From the NCBI GenBank assembly GCA_020746995.1, contig JAGPXD010000002.1, positions 4,588,001-4,652,000 of the forward strand: a DNA stretch of 64,000 nucleotides, written 5' to 3'. The DNA comes from Plectosphaerella cucumerina. Taxonomy: Eukaryota; Ascomycota; Sordariomycetes; Glomerellales; Plectosphaerellaceae. Under the pieces are notes generated by a model. It was not told where the DNA came from. It ran no database searches and worked only from the letters and a program-made list of their open reading frames with translations. Positions 1 to 11,458 of this stretch are shown here, in pieces; position 1 is the first letter of the stretch, and every line of letters begins with the position of its first letter. The position numbers and the translations under genes were made by a program.

Positions 1-1098
1 GAGGCGCACGAGGGTGAGCTCGTGAGCGTGGACGAGCTTGTAGGCCGGGTCGCGGTAGGCGCTGATCTTCATAAGGTGGGAAAGGCCGTCGATGGTGAGG
101 AGGACAGGAGGCCCGCCGGAGACAGCGGTCAGCTCGTGCCAGAGGGCCTTGAAGACGGGCCAGGCGAACTCGGCCTCCCTTGCGCTTGCGACGAGGTCGG
201 CGAGGGTAGCGTCCTTGGGGAAGTGGGGGACGAGGGAGCTGTAGTCCTTGGAGGGCTTGTACTTGTCCAGCAGGGCATGGTTGACCTTGAGTATGGACTG
301 GAGGAGGTTCAGGCAGTACACGGGCTGGGTGAACTGCAGCGGGTTGGTGCCGGCTACGGGCGAGTACTCCGTGTTGGAGTTGACGAGATCCTGGGCTGTA
401 CGTGTGTGTGGTCAGCAGGTGCTGGAGGCAGCGCTCTGTGCCGGGGGCAACTTACCCTCGGGGATGCTGATAACGACCCAGTTGTTGAGGAGGGCGTGAG
501 ACTGCGCCTGCGTCAAGAGCATGGTCTTTCCGGAGATCTTGTCGCCGGTCAACACCGTCCGCACGGTCTGCTTCTCGGTCTCGGCAGTCTTCAGTCGGGT
601 CATGAGATCAATGGTCTCATTGCGCACGAGCATGTGCGGCTTCCGGAAGAGCCCCCAGGACTGGGTGATCTTGAAGGACTCGATGACGCGCAGCGGGTCG
701 ATGACCTTGTCGGGGATGGCGACCATGCGGCACAAGTTCTCGGGGTTCAGGAGGGCACCGGCGTCGAGCACGGGCTGGTCCTTGACGGGCGCGGCGGTGT
801 TGTTGCCGAGCTGGATGCGTTTCCTGAAAGCCTTGCGCTCGCCGGGGGCCGGCTTCTTGAAATGGGGGATATCCTTCTTCTTGGCCGCGTTCTGGCCGAT
901 CTTGCCGCGACGCATGTGGCGTCCAAGCATCTGCACCGGCTTCTTGAACGACTTGCCCGTGGTGGCATTCTTGGGGGCCGCTGCGGCGGGCGTCGTCGAG
1001 AAAGAGGCGGCGAAGGTGAGGACGGGCGTGATCCGGGGAGCGAGGCGGAGACCAGACGAGGGCCTCGTCAGGCAGCTTGCGCAGTTTGAAAGAGCCAT
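1..1098 (-). CDS. RSM23: Mitochondrial small-subunit ribosomal protein mS29 (Rsm23/DAP3 family), cut by the left edge
   Basis: Starts at the ATG at 1098 and runs off the window at base 1. Exon 1 is 1098-456, a 60-bp intron (donor GTAAGT) spans 455-396, and exon 2 runs 395-1. The first ~40 residues are Arg/Ser/Ala-rich without acid residues, as expected of a mitochondrial presequence. A P-loop, GDKISGKT, sits at residues 185-192, and the flanking sequence (a basic KKPxxGERKAFRKR stretch, later AQDLVNSNTEY) matches the DAP3/mS29 family. Members bind guanine nucleotide and sit in the head of the mitochondrial small ribosomal subunit. The family is usually about 400-500 aa, so the C-terminal part lies outside the window. 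It is divergent from RRS1, separated by about 0.6 kb. The family call is firm; the symbol is by analogy to yeast. Confidence 0.88.
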
Positions 1099-1689
1099 TG
1101 CGGCGGGAGGGAGAGGTCGACTCGATCGGTTTTGGTCTCAATGGCCCATGTGTCGTCGGATGGGGTTTCTGTGAAACGCGTGAAGCGTCGTCGGCCTGTG
1201 GCTAGACCCAGATTCGCTCACAGGGGGGGACGCGATTCTGTCAACGTCGGGTCGTCTGGGTGAAGGTCGAGACACCAGACGGTCATAAAATCTCAGGCAG
1301 TTCGGATCCAATCGCGCACCACCACGGGGAGTGGGCCCATGAACATTGCTTAGTCATTTCCCAGGAACATCACTCCTGACAGCTCCTCTTCATCCACGCT
1401 CTGGTCTGATGAACTTTATGGAGGCTCTAAAAGTAAGAATCTCATCTAACTTGAAAATACATAGATGTACTTGGAACTTCAATCAAATGCCAATATACCT
1501 TGATGCACGCACGTGGTGCTACTTCTGTTGCAGCTCGAGTCGGGCGGCCGAACTTCCCCAAGCCTCTTATCTTATCACACCCCGAGGACCCTCCAAAATT
1601 TCCATGGTCTGGAAAAGTTCACGGCATCCCACCTCAGCCTTCCAGACACACAGCATTGAACTCCGTAAGCAGCCCGAGTTCACGACACA
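1099..1689. promoter_or_regulatory. Divergent intergenic region between mS29 and RRS1
   Basis: These 591 bp separate two divergently transcribed ribosome-related genes and must hold both promoters. Seen here: a TTATCTTATC double GATA-type motif near 1567-1576 and an AAAATTT core at 1595-1601, about 90 bp before the RRS1 start. The latter resembles the yeast RRPE element but is a short match and could be chance. No credible ORF. Confidence 0.4.
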
Positions 1690-2323
1690 ATGGCCTCCGA
1701 AACCAAGACAAAGTTGCCCGTGACGGTAGACAGGCCGACGCCGTATACCTTTGGTAAGCTGCGCCAAGCTTTCCCCGGTCTTTAGCCCCGACCTCGTCTG
1801 ACCCAAACCTCTAGATCTCGGCCTTCTCCTCGCCAACGACAACAACCCCGTCATTCTCGACAAGTCCGACCTCGAGGCGTCCCTCGCCTCCGTCGCCCGC
1901 GATGGCGCCCAAGTCCTCATCAACCAGCTCATGACCACGTGCCCGATCACCGCCAACTCGGAGGGCGTCATCCTCTCTCTGCCGCCGCCGTCGACGTCGC
2001 TGCCGCGCGAGAAGCCCGTCCCCAAGCCGCGCGAGCCCACAAAGTGGGAGCGCTTCGCTGCCAAGCGCGGAATCAAGCCCAAGACCCGCGAACAGCGCAA
2101 GAACCTCGCCTACGACGAAGACAGTGGCGAGTGGAAGCGCAAGTGGGGCTACGACGCCCTCAACAAGAAGGGAGAGAAGGACTGGGTCATCGAGGTCAAG
2201 CCCGAGGCCGAGGCGAACCGCAAGGAGGGCACCTCCGTCCGCGGCGACGGCAGGCGGGAACGTGTCGAGCGCGTCAAGCGCAACGAGCGGAAGCAGAGGA
2301 AGAACCTGCGCGAGAAGAAGTAG
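1690..2323 (+). CDS. RRS1: Ribosome biogenesis regulatory protein RRS1
   Basis: Two exons, 1690-1753 and 1815-2323, with a 61-bp intron (donor GTAAGC, acceptor CTAG), give 190 aa. The spliced N-terminus reads through YTFDLGLLLANDNNP, the hallmark RRS1 start. It is followed by PxPREPTKWERFAAKRGIKPK at about residues 80-100 and a Lys/Arg-rich tail ending REKK. RRS1 works in the nucleolus with RPF2 to bring 5S RNP (5S rRNA, uL18, uL5) into the pre-60S particle. The length suits the fungal family (about 190-210 aa). The ATG at 1690 is chosen because the intron joins the conserved N-terminal motif in phase. No anomalies. Confidence 0.95.
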
Positions 2324-3210
2324 GCGGCGGCGTCTTCCATGTCCGCGTGTCATGTCAGTGCATATTTCTACGAGGGCGGAGTTCTGGCGTTTCATGCATG
2401 GCTTGGGGAGGGCACCGTCGGAGACCAGCATATACCAAAAAGCTTCCTTCCTCGCGCCCGGGGCATTCAATCAAGTCTGTTCTCGACTTTTAAGTGCAGC
2501 TATCATGGCCTTCGTCTCATATGTCTTCTGTCTGTCTATACTGCTCGCTCGCCGGCAAGCAGCAAATACAAGGCTCCTCGCCCCTTTCAAGCCAGCCCAT
2601 CTCGCTACATCTTCACCCAACACATTACTATACACAGAGAGAGACGCGCAAATACACACAAAAAGCAGATTCATTACACAGACGGCCACGCTCACCGTTA
2701 ATACATACGGCGTGGCCTGTCTTCCGCAAGGTCCCGCCCCGGGTGTTCGAAATCGCGGGCTGCGCCTCCTTCCACATGGCCCATGTCCTTCGTAAAAGAA
2801 GGCGAATTGCAAAAGAAAATGACAAGACGCTGAAAGTAGCAGCGTGGTTCCTGAAGTCAGGGGTCAACCACGAACAACAACCCCCTCATGTCCAGATATC
2901 CAGTCTCCAGCGCAAGCCGCCGATCTAATGCACCCACTCGCCCCCTGGAGCTACGTCGCTTGGAGCTGTTGTACAGGAGTCGGGGGTGAGATGTCTCAAC
3001 AGCCGTTCCCAGAAGACGATCCGGGCGGCGATCCGGGGCCTCTCCTCGAACAACCCGCCAGACGCGAACAGGGGGTGGTGGGGATAAGGAAATCGTCATC
3101 GGCGTCAAAGTCGTCAATGGCGGGGTGGGATGCAAGTTCATATACACACGAAGCCGCCTGGGGTATTTTAACAAAGAAAACATCGTCGGTTCAGGGTATC
3201 CGAAACAGGC
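2324..3210. other. Convergent intergenic region, RRS1 and RhoGAP 3' ends
   Basis: 887 bp between two convergent genes. Mostly 3' UTR-like, including an imperfect purine/CA-rich stretch (ACACAGAGAGAGACGCG, near 2632-2650). Open frames here are short, lack family resemblance and overlap one another. I see no gene. Confidence 0.5.
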
Positions 3211-5802
3211 TTAGAAACCAAGTGGTGAAAGCGGTTTGATGGGCGAAAGGGGACGGAGGTCGCCGGACCTCCTCGGTGTCTCCGCGAGGTCGCTGTTGAT
3301 AGTGAGAGTGGTCGACGCCGTTGCGTCTGAGCCGACGCTGCCGTTCGACTCCGAGAGCTGGACGGGCTTCTTCTTTCGCTGGCCCTTTGCCGGCTTCTCG
3401 CTGCTGCTGTTGTTGTTGGCGTTGCTGGTGCTGCTGTTGACGATGCTCGATGCGGACTTTTTGCTGCTGTCGGATGAAGAGACGCCTCGCTCTTCTGCCC
3501 CGCTCCCACTGCCAACGGCCCCAGACGGCGCGGGGGGCTCGTCCTGCGCCGACGGCCTCCGGCCTTCGGCCAGACCACGTGGAGGAGGCTGGTCAAAGAG
3601 GCTGTACTCCTGCTCGATGAACTTGGCTTCCTGCTTGCATCCTTTCCAGCAGTCGCGCCATTCGCAGACCAGGAATCGGAAGCAGAAGGCGTCGATCTTC
3701 ATGCAAGGCTGGAAGCAGATGCACAGATTCCTAAAGTCCATCTTGTTCTTGTCCGAGTGAGCCAGCAGAAGACTGAGGTGGCAGGTAATAGCGAATAGGA
3801 GGTAGTAGTTGAATGGCGAGAGGTTCGACAGCTCGTCTATCAGCATCTGCGGCACCTTTTCGGCGCCGGCGCACTCGCGAGCCACCCTCTCCTGAGCGTC
3901 TTTGGGGAACAGCTCATCGGGCAGCTCACGAAGCCACGCCTTGAGCATGGAGCCAACGATGTTGATGTCGTACAGGTCGTTCTGTTCGAACAGGTTCACG
4001 TCGTACTCTGCGGTCTGTCAGTACCCAAACAAGCGGCGTGTGATTGACTCGGCCAGACTCACCCTCGTCAAATCTCCGCTGCCATTTCTTGATCTGAGGG
4101 CCGCTGCCGGGCACACGGTACAGGCCCTCCACGTCGCAGCCCTTGTAGTTCAGGTAGTCTATCGCACGCCATGGGAAAGCCGGCATCCAGAACTCGGTCT
4201 TGTCTCGCGAGTCCTCAAGGCGCTTGCTGATGCGCGTGAGGCGGGTCTGCTCGACCAGGGGAAGGTTGATGACCTTTAGCGAGTAGTGCTCGTCGTCGAT
4301 AATGGGCTCGCGCTCAGTGGTGCTACCGCTGCGCATGCTCTTGCCAAAGAGGCCCTTGCTGATCATATCTGCGGCTCTCGAGTTGCGCAGACCGCCAAAG
4401 AAGCCGGCGCCCTCGGCACGGTGGCCAGCCATGCTCTGCAGCTTGTTGTGGTGATGCTCCTTGCTAGGCGCGAATTCGCGGTTGCCCTGGTCGCGCGTCG
4501 GGAGGGGAGGGGTGTCGCGATCCATCGAGCGGTTTCGCGACGAGGAGCTCATCATGTCGCGGATCACTCGGTCAGACCCCGAGGGTGCGTTCTTGAGACC
4601 CGTGTGGCTGCTGTTGTGGGTGCTGTTGGGGGTCGTCGCTCTCTCGTGCTCGACGGGTTTGGCAGGCGAGGGGATTGTCTGGAGCTGGTCCTTGGGGCTG
4701 GGGCTGTCCTGATCGCGGTTCGATCTCGTGCGGTGAAGAAGACCAAAGGGCTTCGGCTTGGACTTTTTGGACAACGTGTTGGCGGACGTGTCGGGGTCGG
4801 CGGTCGATGCCAGGGACAGGTCGGACTTTGAGGGTAACGAGGGGTAGGTTTTCGAGGAGGGGGGATTCGCATAAGACGTGTCTAGTGGGCGCAAGGGTCA
4901 GATGACTGGGTTGCGGACGACAGAACAATGGAAGTTTGTGTCGACAAAAAAGGGACGAGGCACAGTACGGCCACGGGGGGTCGCAGGGGAACCGCGGGGA
5001 GGGAATACGGGAATCGGACGGACCCGCTGGGACGAGCGAGCAGGGACAGTTTCAGTATAAATGGAGGAGGGTCGCTCAAGTGCGTACCTGGGTTCTTAAC
5101 GAGTTTGCTGCTCATGCTGGGTGCGGCAGCGCCGCGCGACATGCCTTCTGCGATGGACTGGGAGTGGTGGTGGTGGTGGCCGGCGGGGGCCCTGGAAGAC
5201 GACTTTGAGAAGTGGGAGAAGAAGCCGCTCTTGACCTTTGACTCGTCGCGCTGCGTAGCGGCTGGGCGGGAGTCGCCGGTGTGGGCTCTTTCAGGTACTC
5301 TGGGCGATGGTTGCGCTTTTGGACGGGTAGGCGTCGTCTCGGAGGGTTGGTAGAGTGCGGAGGTGATAGGGGGATACCGTTGCGAGTCGTCGTCTTCCTC
5401 GTCGTCGTAGTCTTCCAGCGCGCGGGACTGGCTGCCAGCGGCACTCAGGGGCTGCTGCTGCTGGGCAGCGGCGGTGTTGCTAGGCTGCTGCTGCTGCTGT
5501 TGTGACTGCTGCGGCTGCGGCTTCTTTGGCGAGAACCTGCTAAAGGGAGACCGTGGTGTTCGGGGGGACGAGCGCGAATCGACACTTGGAGGTGAGACGA
5601 CGTGAAGAGTTTCAGCCGACGGAGAGGTGCCCTCGGACAGGGTAGAGGATGGCTCGGACAAGGTGAGCGGCTGTGGCACGGCCTTGCGTCCCATTTTGGG
5701 CGACAAGTTTCCTTCGGGAGGAGAGAGGGGGGGGACCTCGTGAGGGGGGGATCCAGGAACCGGCGGCGTCTGTCTCGGTCGGGGTTCGGAAAAGGTGGCC
5801 AA
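3211..5802 (-). CDS. RhoGAP-domain protein (Rho-family GTPase activator)
   Basis: Three exons on the minus strand (5802-5088, 4881-4063, 4007-3211) with introns of 206 and 55 bp give 776 aa; phases agree across both junctions. The first ~430 residues are disordered and rich in Pro, Ser and Gln, with short poly-Gln runs and a HHHHH stretch. A RhoGAP domain occupies roughly residues 435-640. The arginine finger is in GLYRVPGSG (about residue 493), followed by KAWLRELPDELFP and the NKMDFRNLCICFQPC segment. The tail is Ser/Asn-rich and basic. Such proteins speed GTP hydrolysis by Rho/Cdc42-type GTPases at sites of polar growth. I cannot assign it to a named yeast RhoGAP; it is not closely similar to the BEM3-type gene at 44-49.5 kb. 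Exon 1 and its 206-bp intron are the least certain parts. Confidence 0.85.
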
Positions 5803-8759
5803 ACTCCAGGCGTGGGATTTTCTGTGTGTCGTGGCCAGAAGAGGTGCGTGTCGGTCGATAACCGGGAAGAGGCGAGAGGCAAGGCGAAAGACAGGTCAGA
5901 GAGCAAAGCAGAAGGACCCCGATGATCGTCTCTCAGGGAATCCCCAAGCTCGAGAGGCCCTAGCCCCGACAAGGTCCTGATGCGAACTCAGGGCAGGCTC
6001 AGGCTCGCCCGCGAAGGTGGACGGGGCGATTGGGGTCTGCAAATCCGTGCGCCAGAGTGTACTTATCGCGCATAAGTCGGCGGATAAAATGGGGGTCAAG
6101 GGTGGTACGGATGCGGGAAATGCTTGGGCGGAGAGCAGGTTCGAGGGGAATCCTGGCAGCAATCCCCGGGCTGGAAGCGGCACGGGCTTGCTTGTCTTGT
6201 CTTGTGGCAGTGAGAGCCGGGGGTGCAGAGCAGGCTGCGAAAGATGGAATGACCAGGACGACGACTCGAGATTGAGGAGAGGGTTTAATGCGCAGTCAGA
6301 AATATTTTGGACGACGAAGGAAGATGCTTGCTGTCGCACAGGAAGAGCGTGCGCTCGAGTCCCCCCCCCTTGTTCGGTCCGGACGCTGGACTTGCGCGCA
6401 AGGGCGGGCAGACATCCAGTGGAAGGAAACCCATCGGGATCAGGGAGAAGGAGGTGAATCAAAGGCACGAGGATGGGGGTGGACACCAGTGGAGTGGAGG
6501 AAATCTGGCGCGGCCCTCACGCGTGGTGGAAGCACAGGTGACTCTGCACCGTGGTTCGGGGGACGGGTGGGGCGATGGCGAGGAATCGCAGCAACAACCG
6601 GGTGTAGATTTCCAGCGCCAGATGGCATTCGCATTTGTCCACGGGCTGGACCACTGGCGAAGCCTGAGCCCAACTCCCGAGCTGCCCGCCCAAGCATAGC
6701 ACCCGGACCTTGAAGTCCCAGACCTTGGAGGGGCCCGGAGGCTGTCTGCCCGATGTTGAAGGAGTCGCAGCTGAGCAGAGATGGGAGAAGCAAGCTGGAC
6801 AGAGGTCCTATTCTTTGTCCTCGACAGGCGACGCTCGGGCAGGTTCGACTACGCTCCGACAGAGGTGCTCGAGTCCGTGAAAGGCCCCTGGCCTTGGGAG
6901 TACCAGTGCTCTACGCGCCATGGCGACAGCTCGTTTCCAGAACCAATGTCATGGCTGTGTGCCAGACCGATGCCATCCCTCATTCCAGCCTGCACATGGA
7001 GGTTGACTTGACCCTTTCAGCGCGTGGCCCGGTCCCTTGCTTTCCTTCAGTGTTCAGTGTCCGCCGGCAAGAACTCAGGCTGCAGACGCTTCACTTCCGC
7101 ACAAGGCTACCCACTCCTGTGGTTTCTGAAACACGCGAAGTCCTGCACCCCTCAAAGACGCTGTGTCTCATCGTCTCAGGGGCCCCGGGTCGTTTGAGAC
7201 GGGCGGGAGGGGGGTCGGGTACCTTTCGATGCCGACACCTCTGGTACCTGATGTACCTGCCTCACCCGCCTGGGCCGATCTCGCGGGAGGCGCTGCCAAG
7301 CTTCTCCGGTCGATGGTGGTGATCAGGAAGCTTGCTTGTCTGCCTTGTTTCGCGGTGTCTAAACAGACTCTCACCGACGATGAATCATGGCATGGAGATT
7401 ATGCTGTGCTAGGCTTCATGCTGATCATATATACCTGCACCCGCACGCACGCCCGTCCCCCACCGGTCATGCGCATTTCGTCCACCGCTCAATGCCATTT
7501 GCCTCCCCAATATCGATCGCAGTCAGACCATCCTCCGCGTCCCGTCGTATGGGTCTGTTCGGGTTCCTGAGATTGACCGGGCCTTCGGGCTCTCCGGCAG
7601 TCGCCGGTCAACCACGGCACAGGCCACGCTTGCAGGCCCCGTTGCCGTTCGCTCGACGGCTAAACGGCCACGATGGCCGGGCAGTAGCAACCTGAAGCAC
7701 TCGTGTGTGTACCCAAGATGTGTGGGCTTGGGTTCCGTTTGCCTGATCGTCAGTCACTCTACAATCGGGCTCTCTGCCGCGCGGCTCGCCCATCAGCGCC
7801 CAATTTCCCTTGAATTCGCTCCCCAACGGCGCGTCATCTACTTACGCCAGTCCAGGGGCTATTCATCATCTTGTGAACAAGCTGACCGGAGCAGATTGTG
7901 TCAACATGTCACCGATCGCTCCAACCCCACAGCGCAGTCAAACAGGTGTCGGCCAAAGTCAATCGACCTCGGTGTCTCGGTATCGTGGCCAAGGGGCGGG
8001 ACCGTCCAGAGATCCACCGCCTGCGATCAACCTGAAGCGGGACACGTCGTCGAAATGCAAACGCCGCCATGCAGGCTGAATCACATCGGGAATTGTGCGT
8101 GCAGGCGGCATTCCCCCTGCGGAACACGTTTTTCGGGCGCTTCAATACGTCCTCGGTACTTGGTCTGCCAGGGACGACCAGGAACTGGTCGAATTGGGGG
8201 ATAGGCAGCTTACCCACGTTGCCGAGATCCGGGCGAGGCATGCCCTTGGCCAGCCACGAGCTGCCATATTGAACCTTCGACACCAGACACCTTCCCGACA
8301 GCTGGATTGGCATTCCACGTACTGAGGTATCTAGGCAACCAATTCAGCTAGGCAGGTCAAAAGGAGCACTTTGCCCGGCAGCGTTCCAGCATTATCGCGC
8401 TGCCTGATTAAGGGCATATCGCCTGTCTCGACACGAGAAAACATCTCACGCCTTCCAGTTGGATAATTGAGATGAGCCTCATGGAGTCTTGGTGGAATGC
8501 CCGAGGCTTTCAAATTGAAGAGGACCTAGAGAAAGAGCGTGCACGGGCCCATAGGTTAGTATCCTCGACGTCCAACTCCATCGCCCAATGGGATTCGTGA
8601 GCCTCGTCCCACCTTGGTCAGCATCAGTCCAACCTCCAACCTCATCTCACGACCAGCATCAGTATACCAATCGCTTCACCTGCTTTCTCCTCGACCACGG
8701 ACTGTCTGTGCACGTGCAAGACCCAGAAAGCCTCAGCTGGCTCAGAGTCTCGAATCGAG
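5803..8759. other. 2.96-kb intergenic region, no gene recognised
   Basis: Lies between the divergent starts of the RhoGAP gene and BET2, so it holds both promoters and leaders. GC-rich, with several homopurine/homopyrimidine runs (C-run near 6361-6368). A 134-codon minus-strand frame at 7909-8313 has no recognisable domain and is not called. No repeat, tRNA or transposon remnant was seen. Confidence 0.5.
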
Positions 8760-9797
8760 ATGAGTACTGCGGTCGAAACCCCCGCCGAGGGGCCGAAGCT
8801 TGCCAAGGAGGCACATGTCAAATACATCCAGAGCCTCGACAAGAGGAAAGATGAATACGAGTACTGGCTGACAGAGCACCTTCGTCTGAATGGTCTCTAC
8901 TGGGGTCTGACATCCCTCTTCCTTCTGGGTCAGCCGGATGCTCTTCCAAAATCTGAAGTCGTCGACTTTGTGCTTTCCTGCCAGCACGAGAACGGAGGCT
9001 TCGGTGCTGCGCCTGGCCACGACGCACACATGCTCTCCACAGTCAGTGCCATCCAGATTCTCACCACGTTAGATGCCCTGGGCGATCTGGAGTCACGAGG
9101 AAAGGGCGCTGCGCGGGTCGGCAAGTGTGAGTGAAGCCTCCCCTGCCATTGCTGTGCTCTGCCTGACAAGCAAACAGTCATCGCGGACCTTCAGAACCGT
9201 GAAACGGGGACGTTCGCCGGTGACGAATGGGGCGAGGAAGACACGCGATTCCTCTACGGCGCCCTCAACGCCCTCTCCCTCCTGGGACTGCTGTCGCTCG
9301 TTGATGTCGACAAGGCCGTCAACCACATGGTGGCATGCGGCAATTTCGACGGCGGCTACGGTGTCAGCCCTGGTGCCGAGTCCCACTCGGGCCAGATCTT
9401 CACTTGCGTTGCTGCACTGGCCATCGCAGGGCGTCTCGACCTCGTCAACGTCGAAAAGCTCGGCCGGTGGCTCAGCGAGCGTCAGATCACCGGCGGCGGT
9501 CTCAACGGCCGTCCCGAGAAGAAGGAGGACGTCTGCTACAGCTGGTGGGTCCTGAGTAGCCTGGAGATCATCGGCCGCACCCACTGGATCGACCGGGACC
9601 AGCTCATTGGCTTCATTCTGCGGTGCCAGGACCCCGAGACGGGGGGCATTTCGGACCGGCCGGGTGACCAGGTGGATGTGTGGCACACCGTGTTCGGCCT
9701 GTCAGGTCTCAGCCTTTTGAAGTACCCGGGGCTGGAGCCTGTCGATCCTGTCTACTGTATGCCACGATCTACCATCAAGAGAGTCCTGGGCAAGTAG
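8760..9797 (+). CDS. BET2: Geranylgeranyl transferase type-2 beta subunit (RabGGTase beta)
   Basis: Two exons, 8760-9126 and 9178-9797, with a 51-bp intron (GTGAGT...ACAG) that rebuilds a Phe codon, give 328 aa, the normal family length. The protein is built of prenyltransferase alpha-alpha repeats with [27 protein letters not shown] and [18 protein letters not shown]. The zinc ligands are expected in DVCYSWW (Asp and Cys) and in the His of [12 protein letters not shown], all visible. With the alpha subunit (BET4) and Rab escort protein, the enzyme attaches geranylgeranyl groups to C-terminal cysteines of Rab GTPases in the cytosol. The ATG at 8760 fits the usual short N-terminal extension. 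The call is very secure. Confidence 0.97.
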
Positions 9798-10934
9798 TGG
9801 GTGTAGCACACGGGCCTGGCTGCGCTCTGGATAGTGTCAGAGAAGGGGTTGGCTTGCTGTCGTCACCTCGCGGCCAATTTGCAGCTTCGCAAGTCTGGTT
9901 CCGCAATGGAGTTAGGTGTGAAAGTAGGTATCTGTGTTTTCTCATCTTTATCTCCAATGCAAGCCGTCTGTGTCCCTCCCCTCCCTACCTCTCTCCGCCC
10001 TTCGGTTTCTTCCTTTGATGTTTCCTCTCTCGAGGAATATCTCCATGGCATTCGCTGACTTTGAAGAGCTCGACTCCTCTCAGGGGTTCCTTGTCACCCG
10101 ATTCAGGGGTCGAGGACTCTCGGAAACTTGGCAATAGTCCTTGCCCGAGTCCATCCACCCCCGTCCATCCTATCCCGCCCCGGTCAGCAAACTGCTTGGT
10201 AGCCTGATTTCAGATTGTTGAGCTCGACCTGCAACACCTCCGTCGTTGTACCTTCCTAGGCCTTACTTTCAGGTCACATATGGTGTTTATAATTCTTTCT
10301 CCTCGATCTTTGCCACTCCCAGAAAGAGATTCCATCAACCACCATCAATCTGCCTCCCATTTCTGGCTTTGCTCTTTGTGTCATTGCCAATCCCATCAGG
10401 TTCGTTTGTCCTACTGAAGCCCGCGGTCCCTGCCCCCTTTTCTGCTTGTTCAATGCTGATGCTGAAGTGGTCACGCAGTTCCTTCTCGTCGACCTGGCAT
10501 CCGTTCACGGTGTGACTCCACGTCACATGAAGTCTATGCAGGAAGTCCACCCTTATCCGACAACCCAGCATGCCCGTGAATACTTCGAGCCTCTTGATGG
10601 CTCATCCCTCTGTGCCATCATCATGATGCGGTGCTGGCAAGTTCTTGTACCCATCCCCTTTCCAGAACACTTCAATGATAATCAAATACTGCGTGCAGCC
10701 ATACAATCTGCATCATATGCATCTTCAAAACACAATGCTTCCAAGATCAGCTTTGCCGGAGAGCCTCACTTGCATACCTGAGGACCTGCATGGTCGAAGG
10801 ATGCCCCCTCCTATCGCTGGATGCGTGGTCCGACAAGACACACCTGATCGGCAGTCATGACACCGATAAGCAGATGTTCAGATGGTGCACCAATTGTACC
10901 CGACTGGATTTCCCATGCTCTGGCGCCAGACAAG

Positions 10935-10957
10935 ACGCGTCAACGCGTTAAACGCGT
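10935..10957. promoter_or_regulatory. Cluster of three ACGCGT (MCB-type) elements
   Basis: ACGCGT occurs at 10935-10940, 10943-10948 and 10952-10957, with spacers of 2 and 3 bases. ACGCGT is the MluI cell-cycle box bound by MBF (Mbp1/Swi6-type APSES factors) in yeasts and conserved in filamentous fungi. The cluster lies 502 bp upstream of the zinc-finger gene ATG. The motif is palindromic, so orientation is undefined. Binding is inferred only. Confidence 0.55.
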
Positions 10958-10995
10958 CACGGTCTGTTGCCCTAAATACTGCCCGCCCTTCTGGC

Positions 10996-11027
10996 CGCCT
11001 GATCGCCTGATCGCCTGACCGCCTGAC
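10996..11027. repeat. Four-unit 8-bp tandem repeat (CGCCTGAY)
   Basis: Two CGCCTGAT units are followed by two CGCCTGAC units without gaps. The position, between the MCB cluster and the downstream start, is in the likely promoter or leader. It may be simple slippage. Confidence 0.8.
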
Positions 11028-11458
11028 CTATCCGCCTTGGGACATCAGGCACTTTTCCCACAATCCTGACGCTTGTGGCCTTCCCCTCACGCCTACTGGT
11101 CCGTCCCCTCCTTCAACTTCTGGCACCGATCTTCCCCCGGGAAACTCTGCCTCATCTCGGAAATCTCGTCCTCTTCCCCAGAGTTTGATCCTCAGAATTT
11201 GTGTCTTCTCTCCGATCGTTCAGTCTTCCAGTAAGTTTAAGCGACTTGATTTGCTTGGGTTCAATGTGTGGCTGACCTATGGCTTAGGAGGAAGGACCGA
11301 CCGACACCACACCACACCAGAGCTCCTTCCTTCCCCACAGCTGACCGTCCTCCTCGGTCGCTCCTTCTCAGCACAGCACAGCATACCCATCACCTCTTTC
11401 GAGGAAAGCACCCTCCACGCTCCAGCTATGGACTCGAACGTCGTTTGTGCCTTCCACG

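Larger units (their letters stand above)
9798..11458. other. Intergenic/5' leader region between BET2 and the zinc-finger gene
   Basis: 1.66 kb with no credible gene. It contains the triple ACGCGT cluster (10935-10957) and a four-unit octamer repeat (10996-11027), listed separately. From about 11000 onward it is pyrimidine-rich, as is typical of fungal promoters and leaders. Confidence 0.5.

Noticed and set aside
2741..2775. Possible tRNA T-arm (GTTCGAAATC)
   Set aside because: The stem around the loop does not pair properly and no acceptor or anticodon arm could be found.
7909..8313. 134-codon minus-strand frame with a partly protein-like stretch
   Set aside because: No domain, no supporting splice signals, and the Arg/Ser-rich remainder looks random; not enough to call a gene.
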